This document shows, piece after piece, positions 1-9,894 of a DNA stretch of 36,044 bases (position 1 is its first letter; each line of letters opens with the position of its first letter). The notes under the pieces are model-generated. The model saw nothing but the letters and a program-made list of their open reading frames with translations, did no database searches and was not told the origin of the DNA. The stretch is from G963674665 sp964609625 (GTDB lineage Bacteria > Desulfobacterota > Desulfovibrionia > Desulfovibrionales > Desulfovibrionaceae): positions 1 through 36,044 of the forward strand of contig CAZSRS010000041.1 in the NCBI GenBank assembly GCA_964609625.1, written 5' to 3'. Made by a program: the position numbers and the translations under genes.

Positions 1-1496
<1,496 letters not shown>

Positions 1497-1568
1497 CCCG
1501 CACTCCCGCTCCAGGCGCGAGAACCCGCCGCCGCGGGCCTTGCCAAGGTTCCTGATCGTGTATAACGT

Positions 1569-1602
1569 GGCCTGATCCGCCTATGCGGGTCAGGCCTTTT
1601 TT
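1569..1602 (+). terminator. Rho-independent terminator of dnaK
   Basis: A 12-bp stem (GGCCTGATCCGC paired with GCGGGTCAGGCC, one G-U wobble) with the 4-nt loop CTAT is followed directly by six T. It lies 73 nt after the dnaK stop and before the lipoprotein gene, so dnaK transcription probably ends here. Confidence 0.93.
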
Positions 1603-1645
1603 CCGACCTGGAAACCTGGACCTTGACTTTTCAGGCCAACCTTGC

Positions 1646-1661
1646 CAAGGCATTTGCCTTG
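1646..1661 (+). other. Small hairpin in the leader of the LpoA-like gene
   Basis: CAAGGC-ATTT-GCCTTG forms a perfect 6-bp stem about 80 nt before the lipoprotein start. There is no T-run, so it is not a terminator. A role in mRNA stability or regulation is possible but unsupported. I found no convincing -35/-10 pair in 1603-1741. Confidence 0.3.
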
Positions 1662-1741
1662 CCGCCGGTGCCCCTTGCATTGCGCCGGAGCCCACGCCGC
1701 CTGACTTTCCTGAAACTGTGCACAGAGCTACAGGAAATACC

Positions 1742-3730
1742 ATGAACGCTCCCATCTCCCTCCGCAATCGTCAGGGCAGTTGCCGCCGCATCCGCGTTTT
1801 GCTCTGGGCATGCTGCCTGCTTGTCGCCGGATGCGGAGCATTGGATTTCACCTCCAGTCGCCCTCAACCTCCACCACAACCGCAACAGCCCAGCCTCGCG
1901 GCGCAGGCCGAAACCGCCTGGAACAGCAAGGACTACGTCCGCAGCCAGGAGCTGTACCAACGTCTGGCCCATGATCCTGACGTCGCTCCCGTCACCCGAA
2001 CACTGGCCCTACGCCGCCTCGTGCTCAGCGCCCTGGAGAACCACAACCACATTCTGGCCCTGAACAACCTTCCGGCTTGGCGCCGCGCGGCCCCTGACGT
2101 GGCTTCCGAAGAGGAGTATCAAAACGCCTACATGCAGGCCGTCCTCGGCCTGGAGGACACGTCCCTGCAGGAGACCGAGTTGCTGACCCTCTCCTCGGAC
2201 GAGTCCCTGCCCTGGCGTCTGCGTTCCCGCGCCGGCATAACCCTCGCCGTGCTGCACTGGAGCAGGGGCGACGTGCAGCGCCCCCTGATGATCCTGCCCC
2301 TGATCTGGAAACAGGCCCTGTCCATGGGGGGGAAGGAGCCCGGCTTCGTGGAGGCCACGCTCTTCGAGGCCCTGCCCGGAGTGCGCAAGCAGCTCATCGA
2401 TTCCCTGCAGGCCATGATTCCCGAGGCCAGCCGCAGGGGCTTCCCCTACACCATCGCGGAACTGGAAAAGGCCAGAAGAATGGCCCACAGCCCCGGAGGA
2501 CTCGCCCAAGGCGTTGATCTGGCCCAGCGCATCAAGCCCTATCTGGAAAACCCCGGTCTCGCGGATCTAGTTTCCGGCACCGCTCCCACCAGAGTCGAAG
2601 GTGGTCAGACCATCGCCCTGGCCCTGCCCCTCACGGGCCCATACGGCGAAGTCGCCTCCATGATCATGCGCGGCGCCCTGGCCGCCCAGCGAGAACTCGC
2701 GAACCAGGGCGTGAACATGGACGTACGCGTGATCAACACCGAAACCGGCACCTGGCTCCAGGAACTGAGCGACCTGCCCGGGGACGTCGTCTTCATCGGC
2801 GGCCCCCTGCGCATCGACCGACTCAAGCAGGCCCTCACCAATCAGGTCAACAACAGACGTGCCTTTTTCGCATTTCTCCCCACCCTCGCCGAAGGACGCG
2901 AAGGCATCGATGCCTGGCGCTTCTTCGCCAGCCCCGAGGACCAGATCAATCTCCTGGTGGAGACCGCCGCAAACCGTTTCGGCGTGCGCAACGCCTCCGT
3001 GCTCTATCCTGACGAGTCTTTCGGACTGCACATGGCCAACCTGTTCGATAAGCAGGCCCGAGCCCGCGGCATCACCGTCGCCGCCATGCAGAGCTATCCT
3101 CCGTCAAGCAACGAGGCTTATGGCGACGCCGTGTCCCGCGTGCTGGCCGGCTCGCCCCAGGCAGTGTTCCTCCCCGGTGACTGGGGGCAGGCGGAGCAGA
3201 TCGCCCCCTATTTTGCCTATCACGACGCCAAGGACGTGCTGCTCATGGGCCCCAGCCTCTGGGCCCAGACCATAGCACGCAAGGGCTACGTGGAGATGGC
3301 CAGCTTCAGCAACGCCGTGTTCCCTGGCCCCTGGTGGCCGCAAAGTTCCGACCCGGCGGTCCTGGCCCTCAGGGAGCGGTTGCGCGAGGCCGGACAGGAG
3401 GCTCCCGACTTCTGGAGTTCCCTGGGCTTCGACTTCGTGCGCTTCGCGGCCCAACTGGGCACACTCCCCACGGGCTGGACCCCGGCGCAGGTCAACGAAC
3501 GCATCCGATTCGCGCAAACCATGCAATGGAGCCAAGCCCCCATCGAGTGGAGTACCCAGGGAACCGCCACCCAGCGGCTCTTCTTGTTCCGCGCCACGGC
3601 CCAGGGTTTCGCCCCCATCGATGCCGCTTCCGGCCCAGCCTCGCTTCCCATCCAGGAGCAATACCCCACGAACCAACCGCCGGCCCCCCCCCTTGGTACG
3701 GAACCATACCAGGTGCGGCCCGCACAATGA
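1742..3730 (+). CDS. LpoA-like lipoprotein (penicillin-binding protein activator / type 1 periplasmic-binding fold)
   Basis: A predicted outer-membrane or periplasmic lipoprotein of 662 aa. The start at MNAPISLRNRQ is chosen because AGGA lies 6 nt upstream and because it yields a proper lipoprotein signal: basic N-region, hydrophobic stretch VLLWACCLLVAGC and lipobox VAGC with Cys31. About 200 residues of helical, TPR-like repeats follow (AETAWNSKDYVRSQELYQ onward), then a Leu/Ile/Val-binding-protein fold from about residue 290 (IALALPLTGPYGEVASMIMRGA). This two-part layout is that of LpoA/LppC activators of class A penicillin-binding proteins. An amino-acid-binding ABC component is the alternative, but no permease genes are adjacent. 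The C-terminus is Pro-rich and is encoded across a run of nine C (3684-3692). Its stop lies close to gatC. Confidence 0.72.
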   Translation: MNAPISLRNRQGSCRRIRVLLWACCLLVAGCGALDFTSSRPQPPPQPQQPSLAAQAETAWNSKDYVRSQELYQRLAHDPDVAPVTRTLALRRLVLSALENHNHILALNNLPAWRRAAPDVASEEEYQNAYMQAVLGLEDTSLQETELLTLSSDESLPWRLRSRAGITLAVLHWSRGDVQRPLMILPLIWKQALSMGGKEPGFVEATLFEALPGVRKQLIDSLQAMIPEASRRGFPYTIAELEKARRMAHSPGGLAQGVDLAQRIKPYLENPGLADLVSGTAPTRVEGGQTIALALPLTGPYGEVASMIMRGALAAQRELANQGVNMDVRVINTETGTWLQELSDLPGDVVFIGGPLRIDRLKQALTNQVNNRRAFFAFLPTLAEGREGIDAWRFFASPEDQINLLVETAANRFGVRNASVLYPDESFGLHMANLFDKQARARGITVAAMQSYPPSSNEAYGDAVSRVLAGSPQAVFLPGDWGQAEQIAPYFAYHDAKDVLLMGPSLWAQTIARKGYVEMASFSNAVFPGPWWPQSSDPAVLALRERLREAGQEAPDFWSSLGFDFVRFAAQLGTLPTGWTPAQVNERIRFAQTMQWSQAPIEWSTQGTATQRLFLFRATAQGFAPIDAASGPASLPIQEQYPTNQPPAPPLGTEPYQVRPAQ

Positions 3731-3747
3731 GCAAAGGACCTCTCCCC

Positions 3748-4065
3748 ATGCCCAACGACCAGAAAACGGAGCGGACCGATCGGAAGATCACGGCACAAGA
3801 CGCCGCCGCCATCGCCAGATTGGCCAGACTCGACCTGCCCCCGGAAACCCTGGAGCGCTTCGCCGGCCAGTGCAATGACGTCCTCGACTACATGGAACTC
3901 CTGGAGCGCGTGGACACCCAGGGCGTGGACCCCCTCTACAGCCCGGTGCGCCACGGCACGGTGTTCCGTGAAGACGAGGTGTGCAAGGAATTCCCCAGGG
4001 AACAAATCCTGGCCAACGCCCCCGAGGATGACGGCCGTTTCTTCATTGTCCCCAAGATCGTCTGA
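3748..4065 (+). CDS. gatC: Asp-tRNA(Asn)/Glu-tRNA(Gln) amidotransferase subunit C
   Basis: The small GatC subunit of the GatCAB amidotransferase, which converts mischarged Glu-tRNA(Gln) or Asp-tRNA(Asn). The 105-aa product carries the family pattern ITAQDAAAIARLARLDLPPE, then VLDYMELLERVDTQGVDPL, and ends RFFIVPKIV. I start at MPNDQK because AAAGGA lies about 9 nt upstream. An in-frame ATG at 3727 overlaps the previous stop as ATGA and would add seven residues, so translational coupling to the lipoprotein gene is an alternative. gatA follows after 41 nt; gatB is not in the window and must lie elsewhere. Confidence 0.93.
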   Translation: MPNDQKTERTDRKITAQDAAAIARLARLDLPPETLERFAGQCNDVLDYMELLERVDTQGVDPLYSPVRHGTVFREDEVCKEFPREQILANAPEDDGRFFIVPKIV

Positions 4066-4106
4066 CCTCCCGCCCCCTGTCGAAGCAACCGCAAAGGTAG
4101 CATATC

Positions 4107-5576
4107 ATGTCCGAACTGATTCGTCTCTCCCTCGCCCAAATCCGAGAACGCCTCGCCGCAAGGGAAGCCTCGGTCACGGAAACGGTCCAGAGCTGTCTGT
4201 CGCGTATCGAGGACACGGAGCCCGCCATTCACGCCATGGTCAGCATCCAGGCCGAGCAGGCCCTGAGCCGAGCCGCCGAGCTTGACGCCGTGGGTCCCGA
4301 TCCCGCCCGCCCCCTCTGGGGTGTGCCCCTGGCAGTCAAGGATCTCTTCACCCTTACCGGCGCCCCGGCCACTTGCGGTTCGCGGATTCTCGCAAATTTC
4401 AAGCCTTTCTACGACGCCACTTGCGTGACCAAGCTCCTGCAGGCCGGCGCCGTGATCCTGGGCAAGACCAACATGGACGAGTTCGCCATGGGCTCCTCCA
4501 CCGAGAGTTCGGCCTTTGGTCCCACTTTCAACCCCTGGGACACCTCCCGCGTGCCGGGCGGCTCCAGCGGCGGCTCGGCCGCCAGCGTGGCTGCCTGCCA
4601 ATGCTTCGGCGCCCTGGGCACGGACACCGGCGGCTCCATCCGCCAGCCCGCTTCCCTCTGCGGCTGCGTGGGCATCAAACCCACCTACGGCCTGGTCTCG
4701 CGCTACGGACTCATCGCCTACGGCTCCTCCCTGGACCAGGCCGGTCCCCTGGCCCGCACCGTGGAGGACACGGCCATACTACTCGCCGCCATCGCCGGAC
4801 ATGACGAGCGCGATTCCACGTCCGCCAGGCGCCCCCCCGAGGATTACCCTGCCATGCTCGAACAGTGGCCGGACCTCGAGGGCGTTCGCCTCGGCCTGCC
4901 CAAGGAATATTGGGGCGAGGGCTGCGCGCCCGAGGTGGAGAAACAGCTGCGCAAGGCGGTGGAGACCGCGGAGAAGAACGGCGCCGTGCTCGTGGACATT
5001 TCCCTGCCGCATACGGAATTCGCCGTGGCCGCCTACTACATCATCGCCATGGCCGAGGCGAGTTCCAACCTGGCGCGCTTCGACGGCGTGCGCTACGGCT
5101 TCCGCGACAGCGAGGCCACGGAACTCGTGGACATGTACGTGCGCTCCCGCAGCAAGGGCTTCGGCGAGGAGGTCCAGCGCCGCATCATGCTCGGTACCTA
5201 CGTGCTCTCCGCCGGCTACTACGACGCCTATTACCGCAAGGCCGCCCAGGTGCGCAGGATCATCCGCCAGGACTTCATCGACGCCTTCGAGAAGTGCGAC
5301 GTGATCTGCGGCGCGGTCTCTCCGGTCACGGCCTGGAAGATCGGCGCCCTGACCCAAGACCCCTTGCAGATGTACCTCATGGACATCTTCACCAACTCCC
5401 TGAACCTGGCCGGCCTGCCCGGGCTCTCGCTGCCCGTGGGTCTGGGCGAGGAAAGCGGCATGCCCGTGGGGCTGCAAATGATCGGCAGGGATTTCGACGA
5501 GGGACGGCTCCTGGCCGTGGCCAACGCCCTGGCACGCCTGCTGCCCGCGCAGGGAGCGCCCAAGGCCGTGGCGTGA
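4107..5576 (+). CDS. gatA: Asp-tRNA(Asn)/Glu-tRNA(Gln) amidotransferase subunit A
   Basis: The glutaminase subunit of GatCAB, hydrolysing glutamine and passing ammonia to GatB for transamidation of mischarged tRNA. At 489 aa it is of normal length. The amidase signature is complete: Lys78 in WGVPLAVKDLF, the Gly/Ser motif GGSSGGSAAS with Ser153, and nucleophile Ser177 in GTDTGGSIRQPAS. These line up with the Lys79/Ser154/Ser178 triad known from the family. The start ATG is preceded by AAAGGTAG at 4092-4099. It forms an operon with gatC just upstream. No terminator is evident after the stop. Confidence 0.97.
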   Translation: MSELIRLSLAQIRERLAAREASVTETVQSCLSRIEDTEPAIHAMVSIQAEQALSRAAELDAVGPDPARPLWGVPLAVKDLFTLTGAPATCGSRILANFKPFYDATCVTKLLQAGAVILGKTNMDEFAMGSSTESSAFGPTFNPWDTSRVPGGSSGGSAASVAACQCFGALGTDTGGSIRQPASLCGCVGIKPTYGLVSRYGLIAYGSSLDQAGPLARTVEDTAILLAAIAGHDERDSTSARRPPEDYPAMLEQWPDLEGVRLGLPKEYWGEGCAPEVEKQLRKAVETAEKNGAVLVDISLPHTEFAVAAYYIIAMAEASSNLARFDGVRYGFRDSEATELVDMYVRSRSKGFGEEVQRRIMLGTYVLSAGYYDAYYRKAAQVRRIIRQDFIDAFEKCDVICGAVSPVTAWKIGALTQDPLQMYLMDIFTNSLNLAGLPGLSLPVGLGEESGMPVGLQMIGRDFDEGRLLAVANALARLLPAQGAPKAVA

Positions 5577-5620
5577 GCGCCGCCACCGCCGGTGGGCATC
5601 GAGACTCCGGCCTGCCGACG

Positions 5621-5920
5621 CTACCAGGGGAAAAGGAAATCGAAGTATTTCTGGATCACGACCTTGGCCACCACGGCCAGCACCACCAACAAAAGCACGT
5701 CGGTGTAGTGAATCCAGATGCGTTTGAGGTAGACCCGGGTGTTGTAGGCGTGCTGCACGTCCCGTATCCGATAGTACCGCTTGCCGAAGCCCGGCGCATA
5801 GGCCGTGATCACCATGCCCTCTTCCAGATCCTCGGGATCGTAGGCCTTGACATCGCCTGGAATCTCCTCGTTGCTGCGCTCGTCGATATACATAATGTGG
5901 CTGGGCAATTCATCGGGCAT
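5621..5920 (-). CDS. Hypothetical protein with C-terminal membrane anchor (99 aa)
   Basis: Not recognised. The start at MPDELPSHIMYIDERSNEE is chosen because GGAG lies 6 nt before the ATG on the minus strand; the open frame runs further upstream but without support. The acidic, soluble N-terminal part contains EEGMVITAYAPGFGKRYYRIRDV, followed by an aromatic basic patch (RVYLKRIWIHYTD) and one hydrophobic segment, VLLLVVLAVVAKVVI, near the C-terminus, ending KYFDFLFPW. This is the layout of a tail-anchored inner-membrane protein with its body in the cytoplasm. It is convergent with gatA (44 nt gap) and divergent from the thiouridylase gene, so it should have its own promoter. The function is unknown. 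Confidence 0.7.
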   Translation of the reverse strand: MPDELPSHIMYIDERSNEEIPGDVKAYDPEDLEEGMVITAYAPGFGKRYYRIRDVQHAYNTRVYLKRIWIHYTDVLLLVVLAVVAKVVIQKYFDFLFPW

Positions 5921-6037
5921 GATGCACTCCGGAAAAAGCTGGCGGTCCCCTCGCTGTTCTCGTAAAACAAAAACCACTTTTACACGCACAATAATAGTAG
6001 ATTTTTCCAGGAGAAACCACAAGTTCTTCAGCAACGC
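5921..6037. promoter_or_regulatory. Divergent intergenic region, AT-rich
   Basis: This 117-bp gap separates two divergently transcribed genes and is clearly more AT-rich than its surroundings, especially 5961-6010 (runs such as GTAAAACAAAAACC and AATAATAGTAG). It must hold promoters for both sides, but I cannot assign a convincing -35/-10 pair to either. CAGGAG at 6009-6014 sits too far from the ATG at 6038 to be a normal ribosome-binding site. Confidence 0.45.
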
Positions 6038-7126
6038 ATGAACACACCTCCAGTCATCCTCGCCGTGAGCGGCGGCGCGGACAGCCTCCTTTCCCTGGCC
6101 CTGCTGCTCGAGGCAGAGATTCCCGTCACGGCGGTGCACGGCCTGTTCCTCCCAAGCCCTGCCCCCGGCCGGGTTCAGGCCCTGGAACGCATTTGCGCCT
6201 CATTGGGCGCACCCTTGCATGTGTTGGACCTGAGCGCGGACTTCAAACAACGCATCGTCGAGCCTTTTGTCCGTGCCTATATTGCCGGGTTCACCCCCAA
6301 CCCCTGTTGCCACTGCAACCCCGACATCAAGTTCGACTTGCTCTTCCACCGCGCCATTGCCCTGCTGCCGCCCAAACCGTCCCCTGTCTTCGCCACCGGC
6401 CATTATGCCGCGCTCACGGACCACCCCCGTTGGGGGCGCATGCTCACCCGCCCCCTGGACCTGTACAAGGACCAAACCTATTTCCTGGCCCTGCTACCCA
6501 AGACGGCACTGGAGCGGGCGCGCTTTCCCCTGACAGGAGTACGCAAACGCGACGTGCCCGCATTGTTACGCCAGCGCGGCCTGGTCCCCCCCCTGCCCGA
6601 GGAGAGCCAGGAAATCTGCTTCATCCCGGACAACGACTACCGCGGCTTTGTGCGTCGCGCTGCCACCGAGTTTGACCTGGAGCTGTCCGGCCCTGGGCCT
6701 GTTCTCGACCGCGCCGGCCGGCGGCTCGGCTTGCACCAGGGACTCTGGCGTTACACACAGGGGCAGCGGCGTGGCCTGGGCATCTCCCACCATGAGCCCC
6801 TCTACGTCCTGGGCAAGGACATCGCCCGCAATGCCCTGCTCGTGGGGGGGAGGAGCGAGTTCGGCCCCCAGCACTGCCTGCTGCCCGAGCCGAACTGTTT
6901 CGCACCGCCGGAGCAATGGCCCAGGAACGTTCTGGCCCAGACCCGCTATCGCCAGCGAGCCAGGCCGGCGCGCATCGCACTCACAGACCAGGGAATGCTG
7001 GTGGAGTTGTCCGACCAGGAGCCGGACACGCCTCCCGCCCCTGGACAACTCTGCGCCGTCTACACCCCCGAAGGCCAGCTGTTGGCTGGCGGGACCATCG
7101 CCCCCTTCTTGAAGGTGGAACCCTGA
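6038..7126 (+). CDS. mnmA: MnmA-like tRNA 2-thiouridylase, variant with CCxC motif
   Basis: A tRNA U34 sulfur-transfer enzyme of the MnmA/TrmU family, 362 aa. The ATP-pyrophosphatase motif SGGADS is at residues 11-16, the KDQTYFL signature at 144-150, a GHY motif near 121-123 and the second catalytic Cys at 194 in EESQEICFIPDNDYRGF. The first catalytic region reads TPNPCCHCNPDIKF instead of the usual TPNPDxxCNxxIKF: the conserved Asp is Cys90, a further Cys is at 91, and the usual catalytic Cys is Cys93. The C-terminal part has the central-domain pattern LHQGLWRYTQGQRRGLGI. No Shine-Dalgarno sits at the normal distance. mtaB starts 4 nt after its stop, so two tRNA-modification genes are co-transcribed. 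Family assignment is firm; the exact substrate is inferred. Confidence 0.85.
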   Translation: MNTPPVILAVSGGADSLLSLALLLEAEIPVTAVHGLFLPSPAPGRVQALERICASLGAPLHVLDLSADFKQRIVEPFVRAYIAGFTPNPCCHCNPDIKFDLLFHRAIALLPPKPSPVFATGHYAALTDHPRWGRMLTRPLDLYKDQTYFLALLPKTALERARFPLTGVRKRDVPALLRQRGLVPPLPEESQEICFIPDNDYRGFVRRAATEFDLELSGPGPVLDRAGRRLGLHQGLWRYTQGQRRGLGISHHEPLYVLGKDIARNALLVGGRSEFGPQHCLLPEPNCFAPPEQWPRNVLAQTRYRQRARPARIALTDQGMLVELSDQEPDTPPAPGQLCAVYTPEGQLLAGGTIAPFLKVEP

Positions 7127-7129
7127 ACC

Positions 7130-8410
7130 ATGCGTTTTTTCATCGCCACCCTGGGTTGCAAGATCAACCAGTACGAGAGCCAGGCCCTGCGCGAAGCCTG
7201 GCAGGAGCAGGGGCTGATCGAGACGCAAAACCCGGAAGAGGCCGGACTGGTGCTGGTCAACTCCTGCGCGGTAACGGCCAGGGCCGTGCGTGACCTGCGC
7301 CATACCGTGCGCCGGCTGCACCGCCTGGCGCCGGAAGCCGGAATCATCGTCACGGGCTGCGCCGCGGAGCATCTGGCCGAGGAACTCGCGGCCATGCCCG
7401 GCGTACGCTCAGTGGTTCCCCAAAAAGACAAGCCCACCCTGCGTTCCCCCAGTCCCCCCCCACACGGGGGCGGCCACACTCCCTTGCGCATCGCCGATTT
7501 CCAGCGCAGCCGCGCCGTGCTCAAGGTGCAGGACGGTTGCTCCCACCGCTGCACCTATTGCATCGTGCCCCTGACCCGAGGCCCGGCCGTGAGCCGCCCC
7601 CCGGAGGATGTCCTGGCCGAGGCCCGAAGACTGCTGCAAAGCGGCCTGCGCGAACTCGTGGTCAGCGGCATCAACTTGCGGCAGTACCGGTACGAAGGGC
7701 GCGACTTCTGGGACCTCCTGGCCTTTCTCGATCGTGAATTGGCACCCGAATGGAGCGGTCGCGCCCGCCTCAGGTGCAGTTCCCTCGACCCGGCCCAGCT
7801 CGACGCCCGCGGCCTGGAAACCATCGCCCACTGCCGCCTGCTCTGCCCCCACCTGCATCTCTCCATCCAGAGCGGCTGCTTCACGGTTCTGCAACGCATG
7901 GGCAGGGGGCACTACCGCCCCGAGGACGTCCTCGGCGGGCTGGCCTCCTTGAAGCGTCACCTGCCCCTCTTAGGCCTGGGCGCGGACCTGCTGGTGGGCT
8001 TTCCCGGCGAAAGCGAGGCGGAATTCGCCGCCACGCTGGAATTCTGCCAGGCTCTACCCCTGAGCTATGCCCACGTCTTTCCGTATTCCCGCCGGCCGGG
8101 AACATCCGCGGCCCGGATGCCGGGGCAGGTAGCCAAGCCCCTGCGAGCGGAGCGCGCCGCCAAGCTGCGAGAACTGGCTGAATCCAAGCGCCGCTCCTAT
8201 GCCCTGCGTCTCGCCGACCTGCCCCGGCTCCAGGTACTGCTGGAATCCTCCGTTCCCGCAGGGGGGCGCTGCGAGTATTATGTGCCCTGCCGCCTGGAAC
8301 ACCCACTCCCGCACGTCCCTGTCCGGAGCATTATTGTCACCAAGCCCGTACTCCCCGCAACCGTGGAAGAGGACGCCTTGCTGGTCCGCCCCCTGGAGGC
8401 CGTGCCATGA
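7130..8410 (+). CDS. mtaB: tRNA (t6A37) methylthiotransferase MtaB
   Basis: A radical-SAM methylthiotransferase that adds the 2-methylthio group to t6A37 of ANN-decoding tRNAs. The 426-aa protein has the N-terminal UPF0004 cluster cysteines Cys10 (TLGCKINQYE), Cys46 (NSCAVT) and Cys77 (TGCAAE), then the radical-SAM motif CSHRCTYC with Cys137, Cys141 and Cys144. KINQYE and NSCAVT are typical of MtaB rather than MiaB or RimO. A Pro/Gly-rich linker (about residues 101-118) with a run of eight C at 7454-7461 joins the two cluster domains. GGTGG precedes the ATG. The stop overlaps the next start as ATGA, indicating translational coupling to the DUF4416 gene. Confidence 0.92.
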   Translation: MRFFIATLGCKINQYESQALREAWQEQGLIETQNPEEAGLVLVNSCAVTARAVRDLRHTVRRLHRLAPEAGIIVTGCAAEHLAEELAAMPGVRSVVPQKDKPTLRSPSPPPHGGGHTPLRIADFQRSRAVLKVQDGCSHRCTYCIVPLTRGPAVSRPPEDVLAEARRLLQSGLRELVVSGINLRQYRYEGRDFWDLLAFLDRELAPEWSGRARLRCSSLDPAQLDARGLETIAHCRLLCPHLHLSIQSGCFTVLQRMGRGHYRPEDVLGGLASLKRHLPLLGLGADLLVGFPGESEAEFAATLEFCQALPLSYAHVFPYSRRPGTSAARMPGQVAKPLRAERAAKLRELAESKRRSYALRLADLPRLQVLLESSVPAGGRCEYYVPCRLEHPLPHVPVRSIIVTKPVLPATVEEDALLVRPLEAVP

Positions 8411-8943
8411 GTACCCCGAAAGTTCCTTCTCCGGCGTTCTTGTACCTATCGATCCTTGCCGCCCGATGGGAGCGCTTCTGGCCCGGCCTTCTGGACGAGC
8501 TGCAGGAGCGTTTCGGCCCACCGGCCTATGCGAGCGAACTTCTGCGCTTCGACTACACCACCTACTATGACGCCGAGTTGGGCACGCCGATCAGCCGGCG
8601 CATCCTGGCCTTCGAACGCCTGGCCCCCCACGACTCCCTGGTCGATACCAAGCTTCTGACCAACGAGCTGGAACTGCGGCTCGCTCGTGAGGACGGCCGG
8701 CGCCTCTGTAACCTGGATCCCGGTCTGCTCACCCTGGAGCGCCTTGTCTTGGCAACGGGAAAGAATTATACTCACAGAATATACCTGACAAAGGGAATCT
8801 GGGCCGACCTCACGCTGATTCATCAACATGGCCAATGGAAAACCCTGCCCTGGACATTTCCTGACTACGCCGACCCAGAGATGCAGGAGCACCTGACACG
8901 TATGCGCGAAATTTACAAAACCAGAATGACACAGCATCGCTAA
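8407..8943 (+). CDS. DUF4416 family protein
   Basis: A 178-aa member of the DUF4416 family, whose function is unknown. Family-like blocks are visible in order: FDYTTYYDAELGTP, a Lys-Leu-Leu-Thr-Asn-Glu block (VDTKLLTNELE), LCNLDPGLLTLERLVLATGK, NYTHRIYLTKGIWADLTL and LPWTFPDYADPEMQEHL. No signal peptide or membrane segment is present, so it is probably cytoplasmic. It is translationally coupled to mtaB by an ATGA overlap. The context with tRNA-modification genes upstream and YicC/RemA/Gmk downstream suggests a housekeeping role, but that is only inference. Confidence 0.85.
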   Translation: MSTPKVPSPAFLYLSILAARWERFWPGLLDELQERFGPPAYASELLRFDYTTYYDAELGTPISRRILAFERLAPHDSLVDTKLLTNELELRLAREDGRRLCNLDPGLLTLERLVLATGKNYTHRIYLTKGIWADLTLIHQHGQWKTLPWTFPDYADPEMQEHLTRMREIYKTRMTQHR

Positions 8944-8988
8944 CCTGCGTCTGACAACGTGAGACGCACAACCACAACGGATACCATT

Positions 8989-9870
8989 ATGCCCAAGAGC
9001 ATGACCGGCTTTGGCCGCAGTTTCCTGCAACAGGAGGATTGGCGACTGACCTGGGAAATCCGTAGCGTCAACAGCCGGCATCTGGACCTCAAGTGGCGGT
9101 TGCCGGTCTTCCTGCGCAGCCTGGAAGCCGGGTGGGAACGCTTGGTCCGGCAACACGCCAACCGCGGTCGGCTCGAATTGCTGCTTCATGTCAAGCTGCA
9201 CAAACCCGAACTCATGGGCATATCCCTGAACCGTTCCCAGGCCTTGGCCATGTTCGGGGAGCTTGAGCAGTTGGCCCGCGAGATGGGAACCTCTTTTTCT
9301 CCCGACTGCAACCGGCTGCTCTCCGTGCCCCAGGTCTGGGAGGACGAATTGCGTGAACCCGACAGGCGCCTCGTGGAAGATACCGAGCAGGGTCTGCAAG
9401 CGGCCCTGCTGGACTGGAACCTGTCGCGCGGCGCCGAGGGCAAGGCCACCGTGGATGACTTGCGCTACCGCCTCGGGCTCCTGCGGCAAAGCCTGGAGCA
9501 GGTCAAGGAACGCCTGCCCGCGGTCAAGGAAGACCGCTTCGCCGCCATGCGAACCCGCATCCAGGGTTCTTTGGAGCGCTTCGCCATCGACCTGGACCAG
9601 GACCGCATCCTCCAGGAGATCGCCGTGCTCAGCGACCGGCTGGACGTGAGCGAGGAACTGGTCCGGCTCGAGGCCCATCTTTCCAGGCTGGACGAAATCC
9701 TGTCCAATGGCGGGGAAACAGGGAAAAAACTGGACTTTACCCTGCAGGAGTGCTTTCGTGAGATCAACACCCTTGGCAACAAGGCCCAGGATTCCTTGGT
9801 TTCCAAACTGGTGGTGGACTTCAAGGCAGAGCTGGAAAAATGCCGCGAGCAGGTCCAGAACCTGGAATAG
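8989..9870 (+). CDS. YicC/YloC family endoribonuclease
   Basis: A YicC-family endoribonuclease of 293 aa, close to the usual 285-295. The start at MPKSMTGFGRS is chosen because the family begins with the SMTGFGR signature right at the N-terminus; a GTG at 8959 would add ten unconserved residues. The N-terminal domain shows WEIRSVNSRHLDLKWRLP, and the C-terminal DUF1732 block shows RILQEIAVLSDRLDVSEELVRLEAHL and FTLQECFREINTLGNKAQD. GGAT lies 6 nt before the ATG. It is followed by remA and gmk, a gene order found widely in bacteria. Confidence 0.93.
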   Translation: MPKSMTGFGRSFLQQEDWRLTWEIRSVNSRHLDLKWRLPVFLRSLEAGWERLVRQHANRGRLELLLHVKLHKPELMGISLNRSQALAMFGELEQLAREMGTSFSPDCNRLLSVPQVWEDELREPDRRLVEDTEQGLQAALLDWNLSRGAEGKATVDDLRYRLGLLRQSLEQVKERLPAVKEDRFAAMRTRIQGSLERFAIDLDQDRILQEIAVLSDRLDVSEELVRLEAHLSRLDEILSNGGETGKKLDFTLQECFREINTLGNKAQDSLVSKLVVDFKAELEKCREQVQNLE

Positions 9871-9894
9871 CCGGACCACGCCACGGAGAACTTC

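Noticed and set aside
1583..1741. Upstream in-frame start adding 53 residues to the LpoA-like protein
   Set aside because: It starts inside the dnaK terminator hairpin and would bury the lipoprotein signal peptide.
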